Origin: Actinomycetes bacterium
GTDB lineage: Bacteria; Actinomycetota; Acidimicrobiia; Acidimicrobiales; Microtrichaceae
Assembly: GCA_023427825.1 (NCBI GenBank)
Contig: JAEZAI010000095.1
Span: 1-10,873 of the forward strand
Direction of reading: 5' to 3'
DNA length: 10,873 nt
Both the position numbers and the translations under genes were made by a program. The notes beneath the pieces are model-generated. The model did no database searches, was not told the origin of the DNA, and was given only the letters and a program-made list of their open reading frames with translations. Positions 1 through 7,480 of this stretch are shown here, piece after piece (within the stretch, counting starts at the first letter, position 1; each line of letters begins with the position of its first letter).

Positions 1-149
1 ACGAGCTCGAACTCGCGACCCTGTCATGGGTGCACTGGTTCAACCACGACCGCCTGCACAGCCACTGCGACGACGTGCCACCCGCGGAGTTCGAAGCAGC
101 CTTCTACGCTGCCCAACAGCCCGACCCCGCCGGGGTTGGAAACCAATAG
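1..149 (+). CDS. IS3-family transposase (OrfB), C-terminal fragment
   Basis: The frame beginning at base 3 is open from the window edge to a TAG at 147-149. It gives 48 residues that include WVHWFNHDRLHSH, then DDVPPAEFEAAFY. This W-x-x-W-(F/Y)-N-x-x-R-L-H ... PP-x-E-F-E pattern is the well-known C-terminal end of IS3-family OrfB transposases, a few residues after the last catalytic glutamate, which would lie upstream of the window. The enzyme is a DDE recombinase that moves the element. The terminal inverted repeat follows directly (152-180), as expected for an IS3 right end. Whether the rest of the element is intact cannot be seen. Confidence 0.88.
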   Translation, partial: ELELATLSWVHWFNHDRLHSHCDDVPPAEFEAAFYAAQQPDPAGVGNQ

Positions 150-151
150 CC

Positions 152-180
152 CGAGCCTCCATCAGACCCAGTGCGGTTCA
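152..180. repeat. Right terminal inverted repeat of the IS3-family element
   Basis: Read on the minus strand from base 180, this segment begins TGAACCGC, continues with TGGGTCTGATGGAGGCTC, and ends just past the transposase stop codon. TGAACC...GGAGGCT is a typical actinobacterial IS3-family terminus, and the element ends in CA as the family requires. Base 180 is therefore the predicted element/host junction; the next three bases (TGG) would be one copy of the target duplication. The left end lies outside the window, so the pair cannot be confirmed. Confidence 0.75.
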
Positions 181-373
181 TGGAGTAGGTCTTCTTGGCC
201 TTGGCGACAGCGTCTCCGCAGTTGTCGGAGTAGCCGAGTCGATCGACAACGACGGTCCGTGCTCGCCGTGAGACAGCTCGAACGACTCCGGGCATTCCGT
301 TCGGAGCTCAGTCCGCGCGCCTCCGAAGCGGCGTGAGTTGCGCTTCCCGCTGAGCGCTGTGAAGGAGAGCGAC
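181..373. other. Region without a supported gene
   Basis: Short open frames occur on both strands, but none has a convincing ribosome binding site or recognisable family. The plus-strand frame 1 peptide ending at 336 (VRQLERLRAFRSELSPRA) and the minus-strand stretch GYSDNCGDAVAKAKKTYS (about 184-240) look protein-like. They could be fragments cut by the IS3 insertion at base 180, but they are too short to name. Confidence 0.5.
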
Positions 374-526
374 GTGGCACTCTCGGCTCCGGTGGAAGCT
401 CCAGATTGGATGAGCAGCAGCGGTCGCCGCGTACGTGGGCGTGACTCAGCGCACCCTCGCCCATTTCATTTGACGACGGTGACCTCCCGCCGACGGATCG
501 GACGCGTCATCCGCTTGCAACGCGGT

Positions 527-548
527 GACGTCGAGGCGTGCCTCGCGG
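527..548 (+). repeat. Direct repeat copy A (excisionase DVEA segment)
   Basis: This 22-base segment matches 658-679 at 19 of 22 positions. It encodes the D-V-E-A-x-L-A helix of the decayed excisionase-like gene. In copy B the same residues (RDVEARLAAQ) are read in a different frame. Confidence 0.55.
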
Positions 549-657
549 GTAGCGGATCCGGCCTCGACGGCCGGCGCGGTAGGGCGGCCGGTCGCAAACG
601 CGAGGCAGTGTTCGCCGTTCCCAGGTCCGATTCGAGAAGTCCCGTCAAACTAGGAGA

Positions 658-679
658 GACGTCGAAGCACGCCTCGCGG
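658..679 (+). repeat. Direct repeat copy B (second DVEA segment)
   Basis: Second copy of the 527-548 sequence. In the frame of 583-714 it reads QVRFEKSRQTRRDVEARLAA before a TAG at 712-714. That resembles the wing and final helix of another excisionase-type protein, so copy B may be the end of a second, mostly lost relative. No start or helix-turn-helix is visible upstream. Confidence 0.4.
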
Positions 680-686
680 CTCAAGA

Positions 687-734
687 AATGAGCCTCAAGA
701 CTCATTGCTCCTAGGCCGATGTACCTAGTAGGAG
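687..734 (+). other. Two adjacent small stem-loops
   Basis: Bases 687-706 form AATGAG / CTCATT arms around an 8-base loop. Bases 708-734 form CTC-CTAGG / CCTAG-(TAG)-GAG, eight pairs with a three-base bulge and an 8-base loop. They lie between the excisionase remnant and the RHS gene. They lack the T tract of a simple terminator. Function is unknown; they could be a weak terminator or a recombination/operator site. Confidence 0.35.
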
Positions 735-844
735 ATCGGGGGCCAGTCGGGCGACGCCAGCCGGGGCCCGGATGGAAGCGGATGTGGGGTCAATCGCGAG
801 TGGGTGGCCGGCGATGGCCGGTTGGGACGAGGGAGAGCGAGTAG
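735..844 (+). promoter_or_regulatory. Leader of the RHS gene with ribosome binding site
   Basis: GAGGGAG (829-835) lies 9 bases before the ATG at 845 and is the strongest purine-rich site in the area, which fixes the start of the RHS gene at its signal-peptide end. The rest of the leader is very GC-rich, with inverted GGGCC/GGCCC elements around 740-770. I could not identify a convincing -10/-35 pair or any known riboswitch. Confidence 0.5.
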
Positions 845-1159
845 ATGGTCGGTCGCTTCATTCGGGTTGTGGGTCTGGTGCTGTCGGCGCTGGCGCTCTC
901 GCTGTGGACGCCGTTCGGAGAGGTGTTCGGCGACTCGTCCGTGGGTGCGTCGGCGGCAGCACAGGTGGATGAGGTCAGTCCGGAGGACCGGGTGTCGCCG
1001 GCGGATCTTCCTGCGCTCGACGAAGGTGGGTCTCGCCAGGCGCTGCCGCCTGATCCGCGGCTCTCGGAGTCGAAGGTGTCCGATCCGCCGGAGAGGGCTG
1101 AGCCGGCGAAGTTGGATCCGAAGCGTCCGCCGGTCGCCGATCTCGAGAAGGTCGATTAG
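845..1159 (+). CDS. N-terminal signal-peptide fragment of the split YD/RHS protein
   Basis: This 104-residue product has a clear Sec signal peptide: basic n-region MVGRFIR, hydrophobic core VVGLVLSALALSLW, and an Ala-rich cleavage region (ASAAAQ, residues about 35-40). A Pro/Glu/Asp-rich linker (residues 41-104) follows, a usual lead-in to secreted YD-repeat proteins. It ends at a TAG (1157-1159). The large downstream ORF is in the same frame, and the 45 bases between are open (DRSTSSRLVWETAPG reads into VFVAEES). The fragment is therefore best seen as the true 5' end of the 845-7480 gene, interrupted by one nonsense codon. The start is supported by GAGGGAG 9 bases upstream. Alternatively it could be translated alone as a small secreted peptide, but nothing suggests an independent role. 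Confidence 0.7.
   Translation: MVGRFIRVVGLVLSALALSLWTPFGEVFGDSSVGASAAAQVDEVSPEDRVSPADLPALDEGGSRQALPPDPRLSESKVSDPPERAEPAKLDPKRPPVADLEKVD
1157..1159 (+). other. In-frame amber codon splitting the RHS gene
   Basis: TAG lies at codon 105 counted from ATG 845, between GTC GAT and GAT CGC. The frame is otherwise open from 845 to 7480 (2212 codons including the final stop). A single G-to-T change (GAG to TAG) or another one-base change would explain it. No suppressor tRNA or recoding signal is visible in the window. Confidence 0.85.
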
Positions 1160-1204
1160 GATCGCTCAACCTCCTCTCGTCTGGTCTGGGAGACCGCGCC
1201 CGGC

Positions 1205-4200
1205 GTGTTCGTCGCAGAGGAGTCCGCTGTTCCGAAGTGGTTCAAGGATGGGAGCGGCCGGTGGGCGGCGATCGATGTTTCGGTGGCACGCGTGGAGAAG
1301 TTGCCGGGCGTGGTGCAGACGCGGGCCGGGCCTTGGTCGGCAACGTTTGCCCCCGTCGCTCCTGGGTCTGGTGGGGTCTCCGTGGTCGCCGAAGACGGTG
1401 ACCGCTTCTCGTGGCGGCCGGCCGGAGTGTCGACCGCGACTGCGCCAGTTGTATCCGACGGTGGACTGACTGTGACGTACCCGCAGGTGTGGCCCGGTGT
1501 GGATCTGCGGTACCGGCTGTCGACGGTTGGGATCCGTGAGGAGATGGTCCTGAGCGGGCCGACCGTGACGACGGTGTTCTCCTTCGAGACCGATCAGCGC
1601 TTGGTGCGCGATACCGGGGCGGAGGCCGAGGCGGCGCGGATGGAGGCTTGGCCGGAGGTGCAGCGCCGGCTGCCCCGGTACGTGGTCGACGGGGTGGACG
1701 GTATCCGCCTCGGTGCTCCCAAGGTGGCGACAAGCGTCGGGGCGGAGATGGCGGACGCGCCGGTGGTGTCACTCGCAGCGGACAAGTCAGCAGGGTCAGT
1801 GTGGACCGTGGGCGTGGACGCCGCTTGGGTGAAGGCACAGCCTGCGAAGGCGTTTCCCCTGGTCCTCGATCCGGACGTGTACTTCACCTCCGTTGGTGTA
1901 GGCGCAATCCGCTGGCTGTCCATGCGCAACGGTGCCGTGTGGTGCGGCAGCAACTATCCCGGTGTCTCGACGTTCTGCTGGCCGCGGATGGCCAACTCGT
2001 GGTTCGGAGCTGACTACTTCTGGCGCACCGTCGCTGAGTACAACACCGCCGAGTACCTCGCCGACGAGGCCGGAGTCACCAAGACCGTGCACGACGCCGC
2101 GTTCATCTTCAACCGCGTCGACGGCGTCACATCAACGGAGACGCTGACGGTCGGGACGGCAAACGCGTGGAACTGGATGGGCGGCACCAGTACCCACCTC
2201 GGCAACGTCTCGTTCGCTTCGACCGCGGGCATTTCCGGCTTGCAGGGCTCCGTGAACAAGAACTCATCTACCTCGTTCCTGTTCGGCGGGTACGAGGTCC
2301 CTGGACTCCTGAACTACAAGGAGTTCACCGCCAGCCTGTACGTGACCTGGTCCGAGAACTACGCACCGATCATCACCGGCCTCGACGTACCACCGGTCGT
2401 AGCGATGCCGATCAACGAAATGTCCGTCGACGTCTTGGATCCTGACACCGACCAGCTGAACTACACCTGGGAGCTGTCCACATCGCCGGGGTTCGAAGCC
2501 GGCACAATCGTCGAGTCGACATCGTCAGGCTGGACAGCGGACCGTTCCGACACGAGCTTCGCCGGCGGTGCAATCCTTCGGAACGGCCGCACCTACTGGG
2601 CCCGCGTCAAAGTCCAGGACCAAGGCGGCCATACGACGACCTCGGGTCCTTCGCCGTTTCGCGTGGACATGCGCTTCGGATCTTCCGCGGTGTCGGGGGT
2701 GGACACGTTCGGTCCGGTCGGTGTGAACCTGTTCAACGGCAACGTCACCACGTCGGTCTCGACCGCGCAGTACCCAGTGGTCGGCGGCACCCTCGGCATG
2801 GCGCTCACATATAACAGCCGAGACACGCTGTCGCGCCCGGGCCTGCCTCTCGGCTGGTCTTCCACGATGCAGCAACCCGAAGCCGAGTGGGCCTCCGCCC
2901 GTGTGAACACGGGTGGGCCGTCAGGTCCTGCGTCAGTGACGTTGACCCGAGCGGACGGATCCAACGAGGAGTTCATCCGCCGCGTCGGCCCGGGCGGCTC
3001 GGTCTTCTACGAGCCGCCCCGCGACGTGTATGACGCGGTGACCGTCGGCGGGTCGAACCAGGTGTTGGTGTCGTCGTCCTACGGCTACGAGTACGAGTTC
3101 AACACCGGTTCGCTCGATGCCGAGCTGCCGTTGAAGCAAGTGCGTTCCGTCGGCGACATCCTCCAGCCAGCGATGCCGACCCCCACCTGGTCGTCTGGTC
3201 GGTTGACGTCGGTGACTGATCCGGTGTCAGGCCAGTCGATGACGGTCGCGTACTACGGCGCCGGCACCTGCCCGACTCCGCCGTCAGGATTCGTGACCGC
3301 GACCGACATGATCTGCCGGGCCACCGTTCCGGGTTCGCAGCAGACCGACTTCCTCTACACCGGCACCCCCGGCGCCTATCGGCTGGCCCGAGTCGTCAAC
3401 CCCGGTGCCCAGGTCATCGACTACACCTACGGGACGGGCAACCGGCTCACGGGTGTCCGCGACCCACTCGGTGCCGATGTTGTCGCCGCCGCGGACAGCG
3501 GCGTCACCGCCCTTGCCTGGGCCGACAAGGACACCGACGCCACCACCACCCAGTGGTTGCTCAACTACAACGAGTACGGCCTCACAAAGATCTCCTCGCC
3601 GATCCCTGCATCCGGTGGCGCGCGAGCCGCCCGCAACTACGACGTAACCAGCTGGGAGTTCCTGTCCGAAGCCAGCGCAACCGTCGCTTCCGAAGGGGCA
3701 TCGGCGGACTCGACGCACTACACCTTCGACACCGCCGGACGACAGATCACCGCTACGACCAACACCGGTGCATCAACCACTCGGACCGTCACCACCCAGT
3801 GGGACGAGTACCTCGACGTGCCGATCTCGTCGACGGACAGCGGTACCGGACTCACGTCGACGACCCGCTTCGACGAACAGGGCCGGCAGATCGAGGCATA
3901 CGGCCCCGCCCCCACCTCCGCGTTCGCATCCACGCTCTACCCGACGAGCGGGGCCCCGAAGGCGACGACGAACTACGACGAAGGTATCTCCGGGCTGAAC
4001 ACCCGCGGCTGGACCAACACCGCGCTTGCCGGTCAGCCGTCACACGCGTCGGTCAACTTCAACAACAGCAACGGGCTCACCTACACCGACTGGGGCACCG
4101 GCTCACCCGTCGGCGGCGCGGGCGACGGGTGGTCTGCCCGAATGACCGGCGACCTGCACTTCAACACCACCGGCAGCCACGCCTTCGAGGTCTGGTCCAA

Positions 4201-7200
4201 CGTCGGCTACCGAGTCTGGGTCGGCAACACGCTCGTTCTCGACGCCTGGGAAGACCCGGACTCGAACCCGTCCGCATGGCATCTCGCGAACCCGAGCCCA
4301 GCCATGTACAACAAAAATAGCCCCGGCTACTTCATCGGTCTCGCCGGCTTCTCCGTGCCGATCCGCGTCGAGTTGCGCGACGACACCGGGCCGGCCCGGT
4401 TTGCGTTGTTCTGGTCCCGACCAGGCGGTCCCGGCTGGGAGCAAGTCGACGCCACGCGCCTCACGCCCGAACTTGGTCTAGCTACGTCCAGCGTCGACGC
4501 CGATGGCCACGTCACCCGGTCGACCTACGGCGGCGGCGTCTCCCCCGTGTACGGGCTGCTCGGAACCGCTCGAGTGGAATCGTCCCCGTCGAACCTGGAC
4601 GAGACCTACACCTACGAGTCGACCTACCTGCGCCGTACCGGCCGTTCGCTCCCGTCGGGGAGTGGTTCGGCGTTGGCGTACACCTATCGGAACGGGACGG
4701 CGGACGACCCGTGCACTGCCGGAACCCAGACGGTCCAACAAGCCGGTCGACCGTGGCGTACCTACTCCGCCGATCCCGACGGTGTCGGGGGAGTGGACCC
4801 GATCACCTACGAGACTGCCTACGACGCTGCCGGGCGGCCCCGCGCGACCACCAGCGGCTACAAGACGGCTGTCGAAGCGGGGACGAGCCCGTGGACCTGC
4901 GTCACCTACGACTCGCGGGGCCGGCCCACGACCACCGAGATTCCGGCGTACGGCGGGAACCCCGGGCGCACCGTTACGTCCAACTACGCGGTCGGATCGA
5001 ACCCGCTCATCACATCCGTCACTGACCCAGCCGGAACCATCACCTCGACTGTTGATCTGATCGGCCGGCCCGTGAGCACCACCGATGTGTGGGGCGTTGT
5101 CACCACCAGCAGCTACGACGCCGTCGGTCGACCATCGGGTACGACGATCACCAAGGGTGCAGTGAGCTCGTCGAGAACAGTGGACTACGACTCGTGGGGC
5201 CGTGTCACCACCAGCCGCCTCGACAGCCAACCCATCGCAACGATGACCTACGACGCCGCTGAACGGGTCACTGCGGTGTCGTACCCGTCCGGAACCGGCA
5301 ACCGGGGCAACGGCACCACCGGCACCTTCGTCTACTCATCCCAGACCGGGATGAACGACAAGGTCACCTGGAACCAGGCCGGCGGCGCGTTGATGACCTC
5401 CGACGAGATCACCTCTCGGTGGTTGACGAACAGGATCCGCAACCAGGCCGTGGACGGCACCGACGTCAACGGCGGCACCGACAACTACACCTACGACGGC
5501 GCCTGGCGCCTCACATCGGCGACCACACCCAACAGCGGAGGATACCGCACGACCACCTACGGGTACGCGGACACCTCGAGCGGCTGCACCGCGACCGCAG
5601 CCGGCAAGAACTCCAACCGCACGTCCAAGACGACCGTCATCAACGGAGGCACGCCGGCTGTGGTCGGCTACTGCTACGACCACGCCGACCGGCTCATCTC
5701 CACCACCGACGCAGCCGCCGACAGCGCGACACTCGCCTCAGGCACCCTTGCCTACGATATCCACGGCAACACCACCCGCATCGGACAGCAGACCATGACC
5801 TACGACGCCGCCAACCGTCACGTCATGACCTCCGCGCCCATCGCCAGCGGCAAGGACGCGTTGCTCGTCGTCGGGAACCCCGCCAGCATGGGCACCCGCG
5901 ACACGTGGCTGCAGAACCAGCTCGCCACACTCGGGTGGACCGTGACCGTCGGGGACGACGATGTCGTCACGTCCACGTCCGCCAACGGCAAGCGACTCGT
6001 CGTGCTCTCCGAGTCGGTTACGCAGGCGGGTGTGAGCACCAAGTTCACGAGTGTCACCGTCCCTGTGATCACCGCCGAGCCATTCCTCACCGACGAGCTC
6101 GGCATGACCGGCACCGGCACCAACCAAGGCAACACCACCGGCTCCACAGAAACCCAAACCACGATCACGACAGCGGGGGCGGCTCACCAACTGGGCGCCG
6201 GGTTCTCCGCCGGAAACACGACGATCGCGTCAGCCGGAGTTGATTTGTCGTGGGGTAAGCCGAACAGCAACGCCATCGTCGCCGCAACCGTGACCTCCGA
6301 CAGCTCCAAAGCCACCGTGTATGGCTACGAGACTGGCACGCAAATGGTCACCGGCACTGCCCCCGCTCGTCGGGCAGCCTGGCTTCATTACACCGCGAAC
6401 GCTGCGAACCTCAATGCCAACGCCGCCACACTCTTCGCTGGCATCGTCGCCTGGGCTAGCGCCACCCAGGTCAGCTACACACGCGATGCCACGGACAACA
6501 TCGTCGAACGGAAGCTCAACGGCACAACCGTTGCCCGATACTCGGGACCCTTCACGTTGAACACGTCCAACGTTGTCACCGACATCACCGTGTCCCTTCC
6601 GGGGGGTGCGGTCCTCCGATACACGCCTTCCAACTACGCTGGGAACTGGACCTATCCCAATCTTGCCGGTCACAACGTCGTTACGGCCAACAGTGCCGGT
6701 GTAAAACAAGGCGCCACCACCTACTACGACGCGGACGGCATGCTCGCTGGCGGAGCACCCCCTGACACCCACCCGGGCAACTTCGACAACAATTGGCATG
6801 GGGCCAGCGCCATAAAGGTCGAAACCGAGTCAGGCCTCCAACCCACTATCGAAATGGGTGCTCGCCAGTATCATATCGCCCTGGGACGTTTCCTTGAGGT
6901 TGACCCAGTGGAGGGCGGTGTGCACAATGACTACGGCTACGTTTCTGACCAAGTGAATGCCGCTGATGCCAGTGGGACAGTTGGCCACCTCTCTTGTCCG
7001 GCGGGATATCTGATCACGTCGAAGGTCGGCTTCGCATCCGGTACATGGGGGAGACTCTGCGAACTGTGGGCTACTGAGTGGTACACTGCGAATTCATTCA
7101 CCGTTGCCAACTCCCCGGGACTCTTGATGGGTCTGCGCGGCGCAGGTCCGTTTCGCATTACGATCAGTGATCGGAGTGCACTCCCTGGAAACTGGTCGGT

Positions 7201-7480
7201 TGATTATGGAAGGGCTGGCAGTTGTTCGTTTAGTTCGCCCGGCTGGGGCGCTCATACTTGCGAGGTATCAGGATTTGGGTACACGGGCTTTACAGTGGGT
7301 ATATCGTGGTCGGTCATCGGTTTGCAGCACTGCTGGATGGCTTCATGTCCCACCGTATTCCCTGTGTACGGTGTTCGGATTGAAGCGACCAGGAGGCGGC
7401 TCGTGAACACGACGGTGGCCTCCTGCGAAGCAGGTCCGCCGGCGATGAATCAGCCATCCTGCACTAGGGTCGTGAAGTAG
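1205..7480 (+). CDS. Giant YD/RHS-repeat protein with PA14 and ThuA-like insertions and a variable tip
   Basis: The 2091 residues are numbered here from GTG 1205. The likely real start is ATG 845, upstream of the amber codon. Without that signal peptide the product should not be exported. Domains in order: actinobacterial N-terminal module (1-217); beta-rich module with the WCGS and FCW cysteines (218-385); fibronectin/Ig-like domain (386-490); RHS N-terminal region with VNLFNGNVTTSV (from 498); YD repeats; a PA14-type carbohydrate-binding domain (about 922-1094, with TGSHAFEVWSNVGYRVWV and LVLDAW); more YD repeats (YDSRGRP, YDAVGRP, YDSWGRV, YDHADRL; to about 1540); a ThuA/GATase-like domain (about 1551-1753, starting DALLVVGNP); the RHS core (about 1812-1924, with IEMGARQYHIALGRFLEVDP); and the tip (1925-2091). 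YD/RHS proteins form a hollow shell that encloses a C-terminal effector, used in contact-dependent competition. A lipoprotein gene overlaps its stop by one base. Confidence 0.88.
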   Translation: MFVAEESAVPKWFKDGSGRWAAIDVSVARVEKLPGVVQTRAGPWSATFAPVAPGSGGVSVVAEDGDRFSWRPAGVSTATAPVVSDGGLTVTYPQVWPGVDLRYRLSTVGIREEMVLSGPTVTTVFSFETDQRLVRDTGAEAEAARMEAWPEVQRRLPRYVVDGVDGIRLGAPKVATSVGAEMADAPVVSLAADKSAGSVWTVGVDAAWVKAQPAKAFPLVLDPDVYFTSVGVGAIRWLSMRNGAVWCGSNYPGVSTFCWPRMANSWFGADYFWRTVAEYNTAEYLADEAGVTKTVHDAAFIFNRVDGVTSTETLTVGTANAWNWMGGTSTHLGNVSFASTAGISGLQGSVNKNSSTSFLFGGYEVPGLLNYKEFTASLYVTWSENYAPIITGLDVPPVVAMPINEMSVDVLDPDTDQLNYTWELSTSPGFEAGTIVESTSSGWTADRSDTSFAGGAILRNGRTYWARVKVQDQGGHTTTSGPSPFRVDMRFGSSAVSGVDTFGPVGVNLFNGNVTTSVSTAQYPVVGGTLGMALTYNSRDTLSRPGLPLGWSSTMQQPEAEWASARVNTGGPSGPASVTLTRADGSNEEFIRRVGPGGSVFYEPPRDVYDAVTVGGSNQVLVSSSYGYEYEFNTGSLDAELPLKQVRSVGDILQPAMPTPTWSSGRLTSVTDPVSGQSMTVAYYGAGTCPTPPSGFVTATDMICRATVPGSQQTDFLYTGTPGAYRLARVVNPGAQVIDYTYGTGNRLTGVRDPLGADVVAAADSGVTALAWADKDTDATTTQWLLNYNEYGLTKISSPIPASGGARAARNYDVTSWEFLSEASATVASEGASADSTHYTFDTAGRQITATTNTGASTTRTVTTQWDEYLDVPISSTDSGTGLTSTTRFDEQGRQIEAYGPAPTSAFASTLYPTSGAPKATTNYDEGISGLNTRGWTNTALAGQPSHASVNFNNSNGLTYTDWGTGSPVGGAGDGWSARMTGDLHFNTTGSHAFEVWSNVGYRVWVGNTLVLDAWEDPDSNPSAWHLANPSPAMYNKNSPGYFIGLAGFSVPIRVELRDDTGPARFALFWSRPGGPGWEQVDATRLTPELGLATSSVDADGHVTRSTYGGGVSPVYGLLGTARVESSPSNLDETYTYESTYLRRTGRSLPSGSGSALAYTYRNGTADDPCTAGTQTVQQAGRPWRTYSADPDGVGGVDPITYETAYDAAGRPRATTSGYKTAVEAGTSPWTCVTYDSRGRPTTTEIPAYGGNPGRTVTSNYAVGSNPLITSVTDPAGTITSTVDLIGRPVSTTDVWGVVTTSSYDAVGRPSGTTITKGAVSSSRTVDYDSWGRVTTSRLDSQPIATMTYDAAERVTAVSYPSGTGNRGNGTTGTFVYSSQTGMNDKVTWNQAGGALMTSDEITSRWLTNRIRNQAVDGTDVNGGTDNYTYDGAWRLTSATTPNSGGYRTTTYGYADTSSGCTATAAGKNSNRTSKTTVINGGTPAVVGYCYDHADRLISTTDAAADSATLASGTLAYDIHGNTTRIGQQTMTYDAANRHVMTSAPIASGKDALLVVGNPASMGTRDTWLQNQLATLGWTVTVGDDDVVTSTSANGKRLVVLSESVTQAGVSTKFTSVTVPVITAEPFLTDELGMTGTGTNQGNTTGSTETQTTITTAGAAHQLGAGFSAGNTTIASAGVDLSWGKPNSNAIVAATVTSDSSKATVYGYETGTQMVTGTAPARRAAWLHYTANAANLNANAATLFAGIVAWASATQVSYTRDATDNIVERKLNGTTVARYSGPFTLNTSNVVTDITVSLPGGAVLRYTPSNYAGNWTYPNLAGHNVVTANSAGVKQGATTYYDADGMLAGGAPPDTHPGNFDNNWHGASAIKVETESGLQPTIEMGARQYHIALGRFLEVDPVEGGVHNDYGYVSDQVNAADASGTVGHLSCPAGYLITSKVGFASGTWGRLCELWATEWYTANSFTVANSPGLLMGLRGAGPFRITISDRSALPGNWSVDYGRAGSCSFSSPGWGAHTCEVSGFGYTGFTVGISWSVIGLQHCWMASCPTVFPVYGVRIEATRRRLVNTTVASCEAGPPAMNQPSCTRVVK
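6977..7480 (+). other. Unrecognised cysteine-rich C-terminal tip domain of the RHS protein
   Basis: The 167 residues after the core end (NAADASG) match no toxin family I recognise. They contain eight cysteines (in LSC, RLC, GSC, HTC, QHC, ASC, ASC, PSC), an even number compatible with disulfides outside the cytoplasm. Alternating Gly/aromatic stretches such as FGYTGFTVGISWSVIG suggest a beta-rich fold. A hand count over 7021-7140 and 7201-7320 gives about 57% GC, against about 71% in shell DNA at 4801-4920. Position directly after an RHS core is where polymorphic effectors sit. I see no obvious nuclease His/Asp motif, so effector activity is inference; a binding domain is possible. Confidence 0.55.

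Larger units (their letters stand above)
374..691 (+). pseudogene. Scrambled excisionase / MerR-like HTH (HTH_17 type) gene
   Basis: A GTG at 374 has a good ribosome binding site (GGAG, 363-366). Conserved pieces of an excisionase-type winged helix-turn-helix protein then appear in order but in successive frames. The leader ending PDWMSSS is in the frame of 374. The recognition helix region AAYVGVTQRTLAHFI is at 426-470, one frame on. DDGDLP is at 472-489, one more frame on. The wing RIGRVIRLQRGDVEACLAG is at 494-550, back in the original frame. Joined, these give the usual order of the family: helix-turn-helix, D-D-G-x-L-P turn, R-I-G-R-V-I-R strand, D-V-E-A-x-L helix. Such proteins bind DNA to direct phage or element excision. 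As written, the frame of 374 stays open to 691 but encodes only the first and last parts, so the product should lack the recognition helix. Residues after about 559 are unrecognised. Confidence 0.62.

Noticed and set aside
184..295. Minus-strand protein-like stretch GYSDNCGDAVAKAKKTYS ending at the IS3 junction
   Set aside because: It could be the end of a gene cut by the IS, but no family is recognised and the open part is under 40 residues.
268..336. Peptide VRQLERLRAFRSELSPRA resembling the N-terminus of some actinobacterial transposases
   Set aside because: Too short (about 20 residues) and without a catalytic motif or terminal repeat to support it.
735..844. Possible riboswitch in the GC-rich RHS leader
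   Set aside because: I looked for c-di-GMP, c-di-AMP and cobalamin riboswitch signature sequences and found none that fit.
804..1469. Long plus-strand open frame (221 residues) overlapping the RHS start
   Set aside because: The product is Arg/Ser/Trp-rich low-complexity sequence, typical of an off-frame reading of GC-rich DNA. The RHS frame carries the signal peptide and conserved domain.
3553..4320. 255-residue plus-strand frame inside the RHS gene
   Set aside because: Composition is dominated by Arg, His and Pro, as in a shifted reading of the YD-repeat and PA14 codons.
4478..5230. 250-residue minus-strand frame antisense to the YD repeats
   Set aside because: It is Gly/Arg/Val-rich with no motif and mirrors the codon periodicity of the RHS gene on the other strand. 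The minus-strand frames at 5738-6190 and 6230-6799 were rejected for the same reason.
5419..6243. 274-residue plus-strand frame inside the RHS gene
   Set aside because: His/Arg-rich shadow of the YD repeats and the ThuA-like domain, with no recognisable domain of its own.
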